DNA of 12,503 nucleotides from Candidatus Bipolaricaulis sp. (GTDB lineage Bacteria; Bipolaricaulota; Bipolaricaulia; Bipolaricaulales; Bipolaricaulaceae). The notes beneath the pieces are model-generated. The model had not been told where the DNA came from, ran no database searches, and saw nothing but the letters and a program-made list of their open reading frames with translations. The position numbers and the translations under genes were made by a program. Below are positions 1 through 5,353 of this stretch, one piece after another; position 1 is the first letter of the stretch; the number at the start of each line of letters is the position of its first letter. Location of the stretch: the NCBI GenBank assembly GCA_020062805.1, contig JAGUVP010000159.1, positions 1 to 12,503 on the forward strand, written 5' to 3'.

Positions 1-209
1 CAGAATCGGCACGACCGCGTGCACACGTCGCCGAGGATCATGAACGTTGCCGTCCCGTGCCCCCAGCACGTGGGCAGGTTCGGGCACCGGGCAGATCGGC
101 ACACGGTGTGAACCTGATGCCTGGTCAGGGCTGCGTCCACCCGGCGCGCTACGGCCGCAGCGTCCGCCGCGACCATAATCTTCAGCCACTCGGGCTTGGC
201 ATCCGCCAT
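1..209 (-). CDS. lipA: Lipoyl synthase LipA, N-terminal part (cut by left window edge)
   Basis: Radical-SAM enzyme that inserts two sulfur atoms into protein-bound octanoyl groups to make lipoyl cofactor. Only 69 complete codons are visible; the gene runs off the left edge. The auxiliary iron-sulfur cluster motif C-x4-C-x5-C is present at C37, C42 and C48. The family stretch [10 protein letters not shown] follows, and then the radical-SAM motif CTRSCRF with C63 and C67; the third Cys codon is cut after two bases. The ATG at 209 is preceded by a purine-rich AGGAGAGGTGA site. The start lies 28 bases inside the end of lipB, so the two genes are probably translationally coupled. Because the frame has no stop inside the window, it is easily missed in automatic ORF calls. 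The identification is firm; the rest of the protein cannot be judged. Confidence 0.93.
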   Translation of the reverse strand, partial: MADAKPEWLKIMVAADAAAVARRVDAALTRHQVHTVCRSARCPNLPTCWGHGTATFMILGDVCTRSCRF

Positions 210-874
210 TCCGAGATCACCTCTCCTCGTACCGGGACGAGGTCGACCCCCAACACGTCCCGCACTGCGGCGAGCATTGCCTCACGTACCTCGTCCATGG
301 GGACCGGGTGCCCTGCGAGGTCGGCCAGCGACACTGCCTTCGCCCCCGCTATCCCGCACGGGATGATCCACTGGAACCCATCCGGGTCGAGGTTCACGTT
401 GAACGCGAGCCCGTGCATCGTGATCCAGTTCCGCACGTGGATCCCCACTGCCCCCAGTTTCCCCTGATCGTGCCAGGCTCCGGGGAACCCTTCGCGGCGC
501 CGGACCACGACCCCAAACGACTGGGCGGTCCGGATCATGATCTCCTCCAGATCCCCCACGTGACGGTGCACGTCCTTGCCCCGCGCCCGCAGGTCGAGAA
601 TCGGGTACAGGACAAGCTGGCCAGGTCCGTGGTACGTCACGTCGCCACCGCGTCCCACGGGGAACACCTCGACCCCGGCCCGGGCGAGTTCGTCCCGTGG
701 GGCAAGGATATGGCCGCGGTCACCTCCCCGTCCGATTGTGATCACCGGCTCGTGCTCCAGGAACAGGACGACATCCCCTACCCCTCCCGCCCGCCGCAGG
801 GCATGAAGGCGGTGCTGAAGCGCCAGAGCCGGCCCGTACCGGACCCTCCCGAGATCGGTGTAGAGGACAGTCAA
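182..874 (-). CDS. lipB: Octanoyltransferase LipB
   Basis: Transfers octanoate from octanoyl-ACP to the lysine of lipoyl domains, the first step of de novo lipoate synthesis, in the cytoplasm. At 230 aa it has normal family length. The signature [13 protein letters not shown] is at residues 75-87, the catalytic Lys is K139 in GKLGAVG, HGLAFNV is at 154-160, and the catalytic Cys is C173 in IPCGI. The frame is open much further upstream (to 1189), but homology begins at residue 1 here. The only sensible start is the TTG at 874, whose TTGA overlaps the stop of the upstream lipoyl-domain gene by 4 bases, a usual sign of translational coupling. The 3' end overlaps lipA by 28 bases. The TTG start and weak ribosome site (GAGAAACGG) suggest expression depends on reinitiation from the upstream gene. 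Confidence 0.95.
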   Translation of the reverse strand: MTVLYTDLGRVRYGPALALQHRLHALRRAGGVGDVVLFLEHEPVITIGRGGDRGHILAPRDELARAGVEVFPVGRGGDVTYHGPGQLVLYPILDLRARGKDVHRHVGDLEEIMIRTAQSFGVVVRRREGFPGAWHDQGKLGAVGIHVRNWITMHGLAFNVNLDPDGFQWIIPCGIAGAKAVSLADLAGHPVPMDEVREAMLAAVRDVLGVDLVPVRGEVISEWRMPSPSG

Positions 875-1101
875 CCGTTTCTCAAGCGGGCAATCGCCTC
901 TCCGGGACGGGTAGGCTGCCCTTGGGGAACGAGGATCCGTTCCAGAACCCCGGCGACCGGCGCCTCGACGACGAACACCGCCTTGTCCGCCTCGACCTCG
1001 GCCACCGCTTCCCCTACCTCGAGTCTCTCTCCCAAGGCCACCAACCAGCGCACGAGCTTGACCTCGCCTACCTCTCCGAGGTCGGGCACGACGATGTCCA
1101 T
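871..1101 (-). CDS. Free-standing lipoyl (biotinyl/lipoyl attachment) domain protein
   Basis: A 76-residue protein made of a single lipoyl domain. It has the beta-hammerhead pattern of E2 acyltransferase lipoyl domains, with VPDLGEVGE near the N-terminus and EADKAVFVVEAP around the predicted modified lysine K40. No E1/E3-binding or catalytic E2 domain follows; the frame stops at 871. Two adjacent ATGs exist (1104 and 1101). The second is preferred because it lies 5 bases from a strong AAAGGAGG site, while the first lies only 2 bases away. It is the first gene of a lipB-lipA operon and overlaps lipB by 4 bases. It probably serves as lipoyl carrier or swinging arm for an enzyme complex encoded elsewhere, or as scaffold on which lipoyl groups are assembled. 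A biotin carrier role is less likely given EADKA instead of the biotin MKM-type motif. Confidence 0.85.
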   Translation of the reverse strand: MDIVVPDLGEVGEVKLVRWLVALGERLEVGEAVAEVEADKAVFVVEAPVAGVLERILVPQGQPTRPGEAIARLRNG

Positions 1102-1122
1102 CATGACCTCCTTTCGTGCCCC

Positions 1123-1150
1123 ATTCTAAGGTCCCCACCCCCACCCACAA
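1123..1150 (-). promoter_or_regulatory. Probable sigma70-type promoter of the lipoate operon
   Basis: On the minus strand, TTGTGG (1150-1145) is followed after 16 bases by TAGAAT (1128-1123), about 20 bases before the start of the lipoyl-domain gene. The -35 match is moderate and the -10 match is good. The -35 lies in the tail of the upstream terminator hairpin, which makes a separate transcription start here sensible. Confidence 0.45.
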
Positions 1151-1153
1151 CAA

Positions 1154-1175
1154 GACCGCCCCCGCAGGGGCGGTC
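1154..1175 (-). terminator. Hairpin terminator after the cysteine-rich membrane protein gene
   Basis: A perfect 9-base inverted repeat (GACCGCCCC / GGGGCGGTC) with a 4-base loop lies 27 bases after the stop of the gene ending at 1202. On the minus strand it is followed by TTGTTGTGGG, a weak T tract, so termination may be incomplete. Confidence 0.6.
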
Positions 1176-1201
1176 AGGCATGAACCCACAAGGAGAGACG
1201 C

Positions 1202-1831
1202 TCAGCTCGTAGGGCGTTCCACAATCACCTGCGGACCCATTCCCCCGCAGCCGCCTTCTCGAAGCGGGGCGGTGCACAGATTGCGGTAGCAGGCCCCATT
1301 CTCGGGCTTGAACAGAGCGTACTCGAGCGGATCCTCTCCCAGCTCAGCGAGGGCTTTGGCCACATAGTAATCGCCGTGGATGAACCGCAACCACTGCTCC
1401 ATCGCCGCCGTAACTTCGGCTGCCGTGTACCCCTCGTGAACGAGGTAGGCGCCCAGACCGCGCGCGGTGCGTACCACATTGCAGATGAGCCCTCCGCGCT
1501 CGCAGCAGCACTTGGCGAGGGGGTTGTCGTCGCAACACGGGGCGCGCAGCGGAGCAAGGGCCGCCTCGAGGACCTTCGCCTCCTGCCCGGTCAACCGGAC
1601 CACGTCGTACCACGTGGCGAACACCTGGGCGTTCTCCCACGCCAGCGGCAACCCGTAGATCGTCTCCGTCCCTTCCACAGGCACGTTCTCCGCGTAGGGC
1701 GCAACGAGCGACGGCCTGTCTTGCGACGAGGCCAACGCCGCCATCCCTCCCACCAACGCCGCTCCGATCACCACGAGGATGATCCCCTTGCGCAGAACTC
1801 TTGCCCTCACGCGGATCTCACTTTCCGGCAT
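1202..1831 (-). CDS. Membrane-anchored cysteine-rich protein, unknown function
   Basis: 209 aa. A positively charged N-terminus (RVRARVLRKG) is followed by one hydrophobic segment at about residues 16-36, acting as an uncleaved anchor or signal peptide, so the rest is probably outside the membrane. Nine cysteines cluster in APCC (99-100), KCCC (108-110), LIC (117), ACYRNLC (181 and 186) and GGCGG (195). An alpha-helical stretch with AAEVTAAMEQWLRF lies between them. The spacing of the first cluster, with a helical follow-on, recalls PCYCGC-type proteins, but the match is loose and I would not assign the family. Cys-rich clusters of this kind usually bind metal or form disulfides. The ATG at 1831 was chosen over an in-frame upstream start at 1861 because it has a strong GGAAGGAGG site 4 bases upstream. 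It appears to be a single-gene unit ending in a hairpin at 1154-1175. Confidence 0.75.
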   Translation of the reverse strand: MPESEIRVRARVLRKGIILVVIGAALVGGMAALASSQDRPSLVAPYAENVPVEGTETIYGLPLAWENAQVFATWYDVVRLTGQEAKVLEAALAPLRAPCCDDNPLAKCCCERGGLICNVVRTARGLGAYLVHEGYTAAEVTAAMEQWLRFIHGDYYVAKALAELGEDPLEYALFKPENGACYRNLCTAPLREGGCGGMGPQVIVERPTS

Positions 1832-1835
1832 CGAA

Positions 1836-1844
1836 CCTCCTTCC
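1836..1844 (-). promoter_or_regulatory. Strong Shine-Dalgarno deciding the start at 1831
   Basis: GGAAGGAGG on the minus strand, 4 bases before the ATG at 1831. It supports that start over the in-frame start 30 bases upstream, which has no comparable site. Confidence 0.65.
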
Positions 1845-1961
1845 CGTCCGTTCATCGGCACTGTGATCCTCCGCGGTGGAGAGGTTGTCGAGCGTTCGTG
1901 AAGGAGTTACGGAGACCAAAGACATATCATTCGTTTGCCCTGTGCAGGAAAAGATCTGTAA

Positions 1962-1981
1962 CCCACCCCAGCCGGGATGGG
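1962..1981 (-). terminator. Probable hairpin terminator of the lipoprotein operon
   Basis: On the minus strand, CCCATCCC and GGGGTGGG form an 8-base stem (one G-U pair) with loop GGCT, 10 bases after the stop at 1992. It is followed by TTACAGATCTTTTCC, an interrupted T tract. I see no other clear signal in 1832-1961, which must also hold the promoter of the gene starting at 1831. Confidence 0.5.
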
Positions 1982-1991
1982 ATCAGTTTGG

Positions 1992-2360
1992 CTAACCGGC
2001 TTCCCCGCGAACGATGGAAGGTTCACGCTCTGAGGATCTCGCCCCGCGGAGAACCGTCCCGTCCAGCTCCGCGTCCGCGAGCCCCGCCAACCTCCGCTTG
2101 TGCGCGAGCGCGTTCCTCAGCTCGCGGATCGCTGATGCTTCGTACTGCTCAACCACAAGATCCTCGCCCGGATCGCCAAGCCCGTTCAGACAGCGGCGGA
2201 TCCGCCTCGTCCCCTTCCGCCGCAGGCTGGCGGAAGCCGTCTTCTCGCGCCGGATCTTCCCCTCCTCCACCTCGATCGCATGATCGTAGGGATGGCGCTT
2301 CCGATAGCTCTCGATCTCGTGCAGGCTCAGCTTTCGGTTCTGGGACACGTCCTGACCCAC
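1992..2360 (-). CDS. Small hypothetical protein, unknown function
   Basis: 122 aa with a GTG start at 2360, only 4 bases after the stop of the lipoprotein gene, so it is probably cotranscribed and coupled. I do not recognise a family. The protein is very rich in Arg, Lys and Glu, with no signal peptide or membrane segment. The first third (LSLHEIESYRKRHPYDHAIE) and the last half (EQYEASAIRELRNALAHKRR) look helical and soluble. Codon third positions are mostly G or C, as in neighbouring genes, which supports real coding. No good ribosome-binding site precedes the GTG. A second GTG four codons in is an alternative start. A terminator-like hairpin lies 10 bases after the stop. Confidence 0.55.
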   Translation of the reverse strand: MGQDVSQNRKLSLHEIESYRKRHPYDHAIEVEEGKIRREKTASASLRRKGTRRIRRCLNGLGDPGEDLVVEQYEASAIRELRNALAHKRRLAGLADAELDGTVLRGARSSEREPSIVRGEAG

Positions 2361-2364
2361 CGCG

Positions 2365-3282
2365 TCAGTCGGCGGCCTCGATGCGCATCGTGCCGTTGCT
2401 CGTCCGCAGGTCCATCTCGGTCGCAGCGGGAGGGTTCAGAACCGCGTTCCAGTCCCTCCCTTCTGTGTCACCAACAAGGAAGAGTTCCGTGGAGATGCTC
2501 CCGTTGCCCACACTCGCTCGGAACGCGATCGCCGCCGCCCTCGGCACGCGCACGACCACACCGCCGTTGCTCGTCCGCAGACGGTTGAGCGCGCTTCCCT
2601 CCGGTTGTCCGGCGTAGTGAATCCAACCGTTACTCGTCTCCCCATCCACCCGACCCCGAACCCGCTCCAGGCGGATCTCACCGTTCGATGTGCGAACCGT
2701 CAAGTCCCCCACGCCGTCCGCCACCGACACCCGGCCGTTGCTTGTCGCGAGGTACGCGGTTCCCACGCTCTGCTGGAGGTGGATCGCCCCGTTCGTGGTG
2801 ACGAGATGCACCGGTCCCATGATCGAGTTCACCTCGATGGAACCGTTCGAGGTGCGCACCTCGACCTCCGCCTGCTGGGGGACGACCACCTCGAAGTCCA
2901 CGCCGCTGTATCGTCCGACGTCCCCTGGTTGATCCGCCTGTCGGTATCGGAGCAGGATGGACACCCCGTCCGACGTCACCGTGTACGCGAGTTGGTCAAG
3001 CCTCCGCTCCGCGTCGGCAAGGGTTTGTCCCCGGCTGCGCTTCGTCGCCGTGACGGAAGTAGCCTGCAGGCCGCTCTCGCCACGGACGGTGACCCGGCCG
3101 TTCGATGACTCGACCACCAGGCGTACCGATCCCTCCGCGGGCAGCGCGCGGTGCTCGACCTCGCTCGCCTCGATGCGGAAGGGACCGAATGTCCACTCGT
3201 CGCACGCCGTGAGGCTGAACCCCGCTGCAGCGAGTGCAATCCCCACCCCACACGCCCGCAGACGACGCCCTTTCGTGCCCAT
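2365..3282 (-). CDS. DUF4097-like beta-helix lipoprotein
   Basis: 305 aa. It has a lipoprotein signal: basic MGTKGRRLR, a hydrophobic core, and lipobox LTAC with lipidated Cys at 27. Asp follows at +2, which in E. coli-type sorting means retention at the inner membrane. The mature part carries nine [S/T]xNG turns, with Asn at residues 61, 146, 164, 182, 200, 218, 239, 260 and 296. Each is followed by an alternating hydrophobic strand (for example GSIEV, GAIHL, GRVSV, GEIRL). This is the pattern of DUF4097 beta-helix (putative adhesin or auto-transporter-like) repeats. Such proteins sit on the cell surface or membrane and have no established enzymatic role. The start at 3282 was chosen because it gives a proper signal peptide and has GGGAAGG upstream; the frame is open to 3378. 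It is followed by a small unknown gene after 4 bases. Confidence 0.8.
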   Translation of the reverse strand: MGTKGRRLRACGVGIALAAAGFSLTACDEWTFGPFRIEASEVEHRALPAEGSVRLVVESSNGRVTVRGESGLQATSVTATKRSRGQTLADAERRLDQLAYTVTSDGVSILLRYRQADQPGDVGRYSGVDFEVVVPQQAEVEVRTSNGSIEVNSIMGPVHLVTTNGAIHLQQSVGTAYLATSNGRVSVADGVGDLTVRTSNGEIRLERVRGRVDGETSNGWIHYAGQPEGSALNRLRTSNGGVVVRVPRAAAIAFRASVGNGSISTELFLVGDTEGRDWNAVLNPPAATEMDLRTSNGTMRIEAAD

Positions 3283-3302
3283 GTTCAGCCTTCCCACACG
3301 AC

Positions 3303-3359
3303 ATGATACCGCGTACGATCGCGGGTCGGTGCTCCGGCCGATGTCCCGAGGCGACATCG
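3303..3359. promoter_or_regulatory. Inverted repeats between divergent genes (possible operators)
   Basis: Two perfect inverted repeats lie between the lipoprotein and the secreted-protein genes: CCGCG/CGCGG (3309-3324, 6-base spacer) and CGATGTC/GACATCG (3339-3359, 7-base spacer). A TATCAT (minus, 3308-3303) is a possible -10 for the lipoprotein gene, but no matching -35 was found. The repeats could be regulator sites or short hairpins. No regulator gene is present in the window to pair with them. Confidence 0.3.
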
Positions 3360-3371
3360 CCCCGAGACTGC

Positions 3372-3400
3372 TTGCCATCCTACCACCAACGCCCTAGAAT
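3372..3400 (+). promoter_or_regulatory. Sigma70-type promoter of the secreted-protein gene
   Basis: TTGCCA (3372-3377) and TAGAAT (3395-3400) are separated by exactly 17 bases and lie about 30 bases upstream of the ATG at 3431. This is the best-matching promoter in the window. Confidence 0.75.
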
Positions 3401-3415
3401 GCTTTCTCATCTTCA

Positions 3416-3425
3416 GGGGAGGTGA
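3416..3425 (+). promoter_or_regulatory. Shine-Dalgarno deciding the start at 3431
   Basis: GGGGAGGTGA lies 5 bases before the ATG at 3431. The alternative in-frame GTG at 3422 falls inside this site, so the ATG is the likely start. Confidence 0.7.
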
Positions 3426-3430
3426 TCCGT

Positions 3431-4099
3431 ATGTTCACCAAGAAGTGTGCGCTCTTCCTCGGTTTGTTGCTGGCGTTGGCAGGCCTGGCCATGGCCCAGG
3501 GCGTGGAAATGCGGGTGTTCACCGTGGGTACGCGGACCATTCACTGGTTCGGAAACACGTCGGGCCAAACGGTGACCGGGCTCCACATCGCGTTCGCCGG
3601 ACCAGTAGCGATCGTCGGTAAGGTCGAGGTGTTCGGCGGACTGCAGAACGTCACGGGAACGGATACGGGCGAGGAGTTCCTGTTTCAGGGCAAGCTCGCC
3701 CCAGGCGGGTTCGTCGAGTTGCGCTGGGAGCCCATGGAGACCCAGCCCGTGCTGGTGATGTGGCTCATCGGCGAGAAGCCGGTGGGTATGCCCTATTTCG
3801 CCACGGTCCCGGCGCTGGTCAAGGTGATTGCGGGCGGGCTGGTCTCTCTCCGCGACGCTGACTCGCAGGCGTTCGCCACGCTCCTCACTGAGTTTTTCAC
3901 CGTCAACACGACCCTCGCCGTCTCATTGGGCCAGCTCGGACTGAGCCCGGAGATCCTCAGCGGCATGCTCATGGTTGCGCCCGCAGAGGGTGTTGAGAAC
4001 CTCCTGATCACGCTTGTCAGCTCATTCGGCCTGGACACGGTGGAGAAGTTCATGGACGCGCTGGACTGGTCGCTCATCCTTCAAGCTCTCGGCTTGTAG
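3431..4099 (+). CDS. Secreted protein of unknown function
   Basis: 222 aa. It has a clear signal peptide: MFTKK, then a Leu/Ala-rich core, with probable signal peptidase I cleavage after AMA at residue 22. The first half of the mature part (about 23-120) is strand-rich, with a GLHIAFAG-type pattern and several VxV alternations, suggesting a beta-sandwich. The second half (about 125-222) is hydrophobic and helical, rich in Leu, Val, Phe and Thr, with no cysteine and few charges. I recognise no family. The gene has its own promoter, a strong ribosome-binding site and a terminator, so it is a single-gene unit expressed independently of the minus-strand genes on both sides. Its function cannot be inferred from context. 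Confidence 0.8.
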   Translation: MFTKKCALFLGLLLALAGLAMAQGVEMRVFTVGTRTIHWFGNTSGQTVTGLHIAFAGPVAIVGKVEVFGGLQNVTGTDTGEEFLFQGKLAPGGFVELRWEPMETQPVLVMWLIGEKPVGMPYFATVPALVKVIAGGLVSLRDADSQAFATLLTEFFTVNTTLAVSLGQLGLSPEILSGMLMVAPAEGVENLLITLVSSFGLDTVEKFMDALDWSLILQALGL

Positions 4100-4122
4100 A
4101 GACGCAACCTGGATCGATCTCA

Positions 4123-4155
4123 AGAGGGGGCCGCCGTTGGCGGCCCCTTCTCTTC
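4123..4155 (+). terminator. Intrinsic terminator, possibly bidirectional
   Basis: A perfect 9-base stem GGGGCCGCC / GGCGGCCCC (4127-4147) with loop GTT lies 27 bases after the stop at 4099 and is followed by TTCTCTTCCTC. The A/G-rich left flank can pair with the T/C-rich right flank to lengthen the stem. On the minus strand it could also end the transcript of the NIF3-family gene. Confidence 0.8.
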
Positions 4156-4165
4156 CTCGGGATCA

Positions 4166-4292
4166 CAGGTCGCCGAACGTGAGCCCGAAGATACCCGTCG
4201 GCGGATCGGCGAAAGAGGCCGTCCGGGCCGCGAACCCCGTGGCCCATGCGCTTCACCGAGGCCGCGATGTCAACCCATCCACCGCTGAGCCC
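4166..4292 (-). other. Short intergenic stretch, possible decayed coding remnant
   Basis: Between the NIF3-family gene and the terminator, the minus strand has a stop-to-stop frame of 29 codons ending at 4167. Its end (FADPPTGIFGLTFGDL) reads like the C-terminus of a secreted or barrel-type protein. There is no start codon with a ribosome site, and the upstream part is in another frame. It could be a gene remnant or chance in high-GC sequence. Confidence 0.15.
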
Positions 4293-5117
4293 TCAAGGTC
4301 CCACCAGACCCAGGGCGATGACCTCCAGACCCAGCTCCCGCAGACGATCGAGAAACGGGTTGATCCCCACGGAGTCGCTCGCGATGTGCCCGGTGACGAC
4401 GAGGTTCTTGCCCTTGACCCCGTACTCCCGGGTGAGTTGCCGCACCACCGATGGCTGGCAGTGGATGTAGATCAGCGTATCCACCCCGTGGTCGAAGTAC
4501 GCCTTCGCCACGGGGTACCCCCCGTTCGTCCCTGCCCCGTGGGCCACGGCAACCCGTCCCAGTCGGTTGTCTGTACCCCCAACGGGACACTGGATCTCGG
4601 TGAGGGCATGGTGGAATTCGCCGAACCGGGCGCGGAAATGAGCGATGAGATCTGCCACGGTGGCACGTGACGGCAGCTCCCCGGCCGCCGCAGCCATCCG
4701 TCTCCGGCCGATCTCGTCGAGCGGGGTATGGATGTTCATGTATGCGATCCCGAGCAGCCGCGCGAGGGCGGGCACTCGGTCGTAGTTGCGGGTTTGGCCC
4801 ACGATCCGGTCCTCAAAAAGCTTCTCCTCCACAGCGGCCTGGGCCACGTCCTCCGGAACCCCCGCTCGCACCATCAGCTCAACGTGACGCACGAATACCT
4901 CATCCCACCGTAGAACCGCCGTCCCCCCCCCGGGGTGATGGGCCAAAGCGAGGTCGAATCCCTGCTCCCTGGCCAGGAGAAGCTCTGCTCCGTCAATATC
5001 GATCCCTGCCAACACCCGTCGAATCCCGCGCCCTGGGCAGTAGACCGCCGTGTCCGCCGGAACTTCCTTCAGGTCCGCCATGTCGAGCGAGAGCTTCAGG
5101 ATGTCTTCTGTGGTCAT
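4293..5117 (-). CDS. NIF3-family dinuclear metal-centre protein
   Basis: 274 aa. Members of this family form hexameric rings with a two-metal site. Their reaction is not settled, and some have been linked to nucleotide-related or GTP cyclohydrolase I-like activity. Candidate metal ligands are H60 and H61 in LAHHPGG, H130 and D134 in NIHTPLDE, and H244 with D248 in VTGHIASDS; many relatives have Glu at this last place. The middle segment (GGTDNRLGRVAVAHGAGTN, residues 180-198) resembles the conserved Gly-rich start of the second half. The ATG at 5117 was chosen because GAAAGGGGGG lies 2 bases upstream; the frame is open to 5198 without other support. The gene diverges from the small zinc-ribbon gene at 5192, with promoter-like elements between. 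The family assignment is fairly sure; the substrate is unknown. Confidence 0.82.
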   Translation of the reverse strand: MTTEDILKLSLDMADLKEVPADTAVYCPGRGIRRVLAGIDIDGAELLLAREQGFDLALAHHPGGGTAVLRWDEVFVRHVELMVRAGVPEDVAQAAVEEKLFEDRIVGQTRNYDRVPALARLLGIAYMNIHTPLDEIGRRRMAAAAGELPSRATVADLIAHFRARFGEFHHALTEIQCPVGGTDNRLGRVAVAHGAGTNGGYPVAKAYFDHGVDTLIYIHCQPSVVRQLTREYGVKGKNLVVTGHIASDSVGINPFLDRLRELGLEVIALGLVGP

Positions 5118-5140
5118 CGCCCCCCCTTTCGTAGCAGAGG

Positions 5141-5146
5141 ATTCTA
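5141..5146 (-). promoter_or_regulatory. Possible -10 of the NIF3-family gene
   Basis: TAGAAT on the minus strand, 24 bases upstream of the ATG at 5117. No good -35 is found at 16-18 bases upstream. The region where it should lie is occupied by the TATAAT of the divergent promoter, so the two promoters may interfere. Confidence 0.35.
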
Positions 5147-5159
5147 CCGTTTCCCTGGC

Positions 5160-5168
5160 TGGTATAAT
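5160..5168 (+). promoter_or_regulatory. Extended -10 promoter of the zinc-ribbon gene
   Basis: TGGTATAAT is a perfect -10 with a TGn extension, 23 bases upstream of the ATG at 5192. No clear -35 is seen, which is usual for extended -10 promoters. Confidence 0.6.
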
Positions 5169-5191
5169 GCGCCCTCGGGAGCGTGGGCGGA

Positions 5192-5302
5192 ATGCCAACG
5201 TGGCTCTGTACAGGGTGCGGAGAGGAGATCCGAGGAGGTTCGCGTCCTAAGGTGTGCCCGCATTGTGGTGCGCCCAAGGACAAGATCGAACGGTCCGAGT
5301 AG
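5192..5302 (+). CDS. 36-residue zinc-ribbon / rubredoxin-like small protein
   Basis: A 36 aa protein with two CxxC knuckles: WLCTGCG (C6, C9) and VCPHCGAP (C22, C25). The aromatic residue before the first knuckle and CPHCGAP at the second are typical of the rubredoxin-like domain at the end of rubrerythrins and of small zinc ribbons. It binds one metal ion, zinc or iron; which one cannot be told. A partner protein or nucleic acid is likely, given the basic and acidic tail. A perfect extended -10 (TGGTATAAT) lies 23 bases upstream. The ribosome site is weak (GGGAG, about 10 bases upstream). It diverges from the NIF3-family gene and converges with the nucleotidase gene, with 51 bases between and no clear hairpin terminator there. 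It is too short for most ORF thresholds but is supported by the motif and promoter. Confidence 0.75.
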   Translation: MPTWLCTGCGEEIRGGSRPKVCPHCGAPKDKIERSE

Positions 5303-5353
5303 AGAGCAGAGCGCACCGCCCTGCCCTCCGACCCGAACCGTGTCGCCCCGGCC

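Noticed and set aside
308..1129. Plus-strand open frame of 273 codons
   Set aside because: Antisense to lipB and the lipoyl-domain gene, both identified by active-site motifs.
875..1189. Upstream extension of lipB giving a 335-residue protein
   Set aside because: The extra 105 residues are a shadow of the lipoyl-domain gene and low-complexity Arg/Gly. LipB homology begins at the TTG at 874.
1376..2617. Plus-strand open frame of 413 codons
   Set aside because: It runs antisense to three better-supported minus-strand genes, and its Arg/Pro/Ser-rich translation has no domain. It is a usual artefact of high-GC coding sequence.
5303..5353. Terminator between the convergent zinc-ribbon and nucleotidase genes
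   Set aside because: No stable hairpin with a T tract could be found in these 51 bases on either strand.
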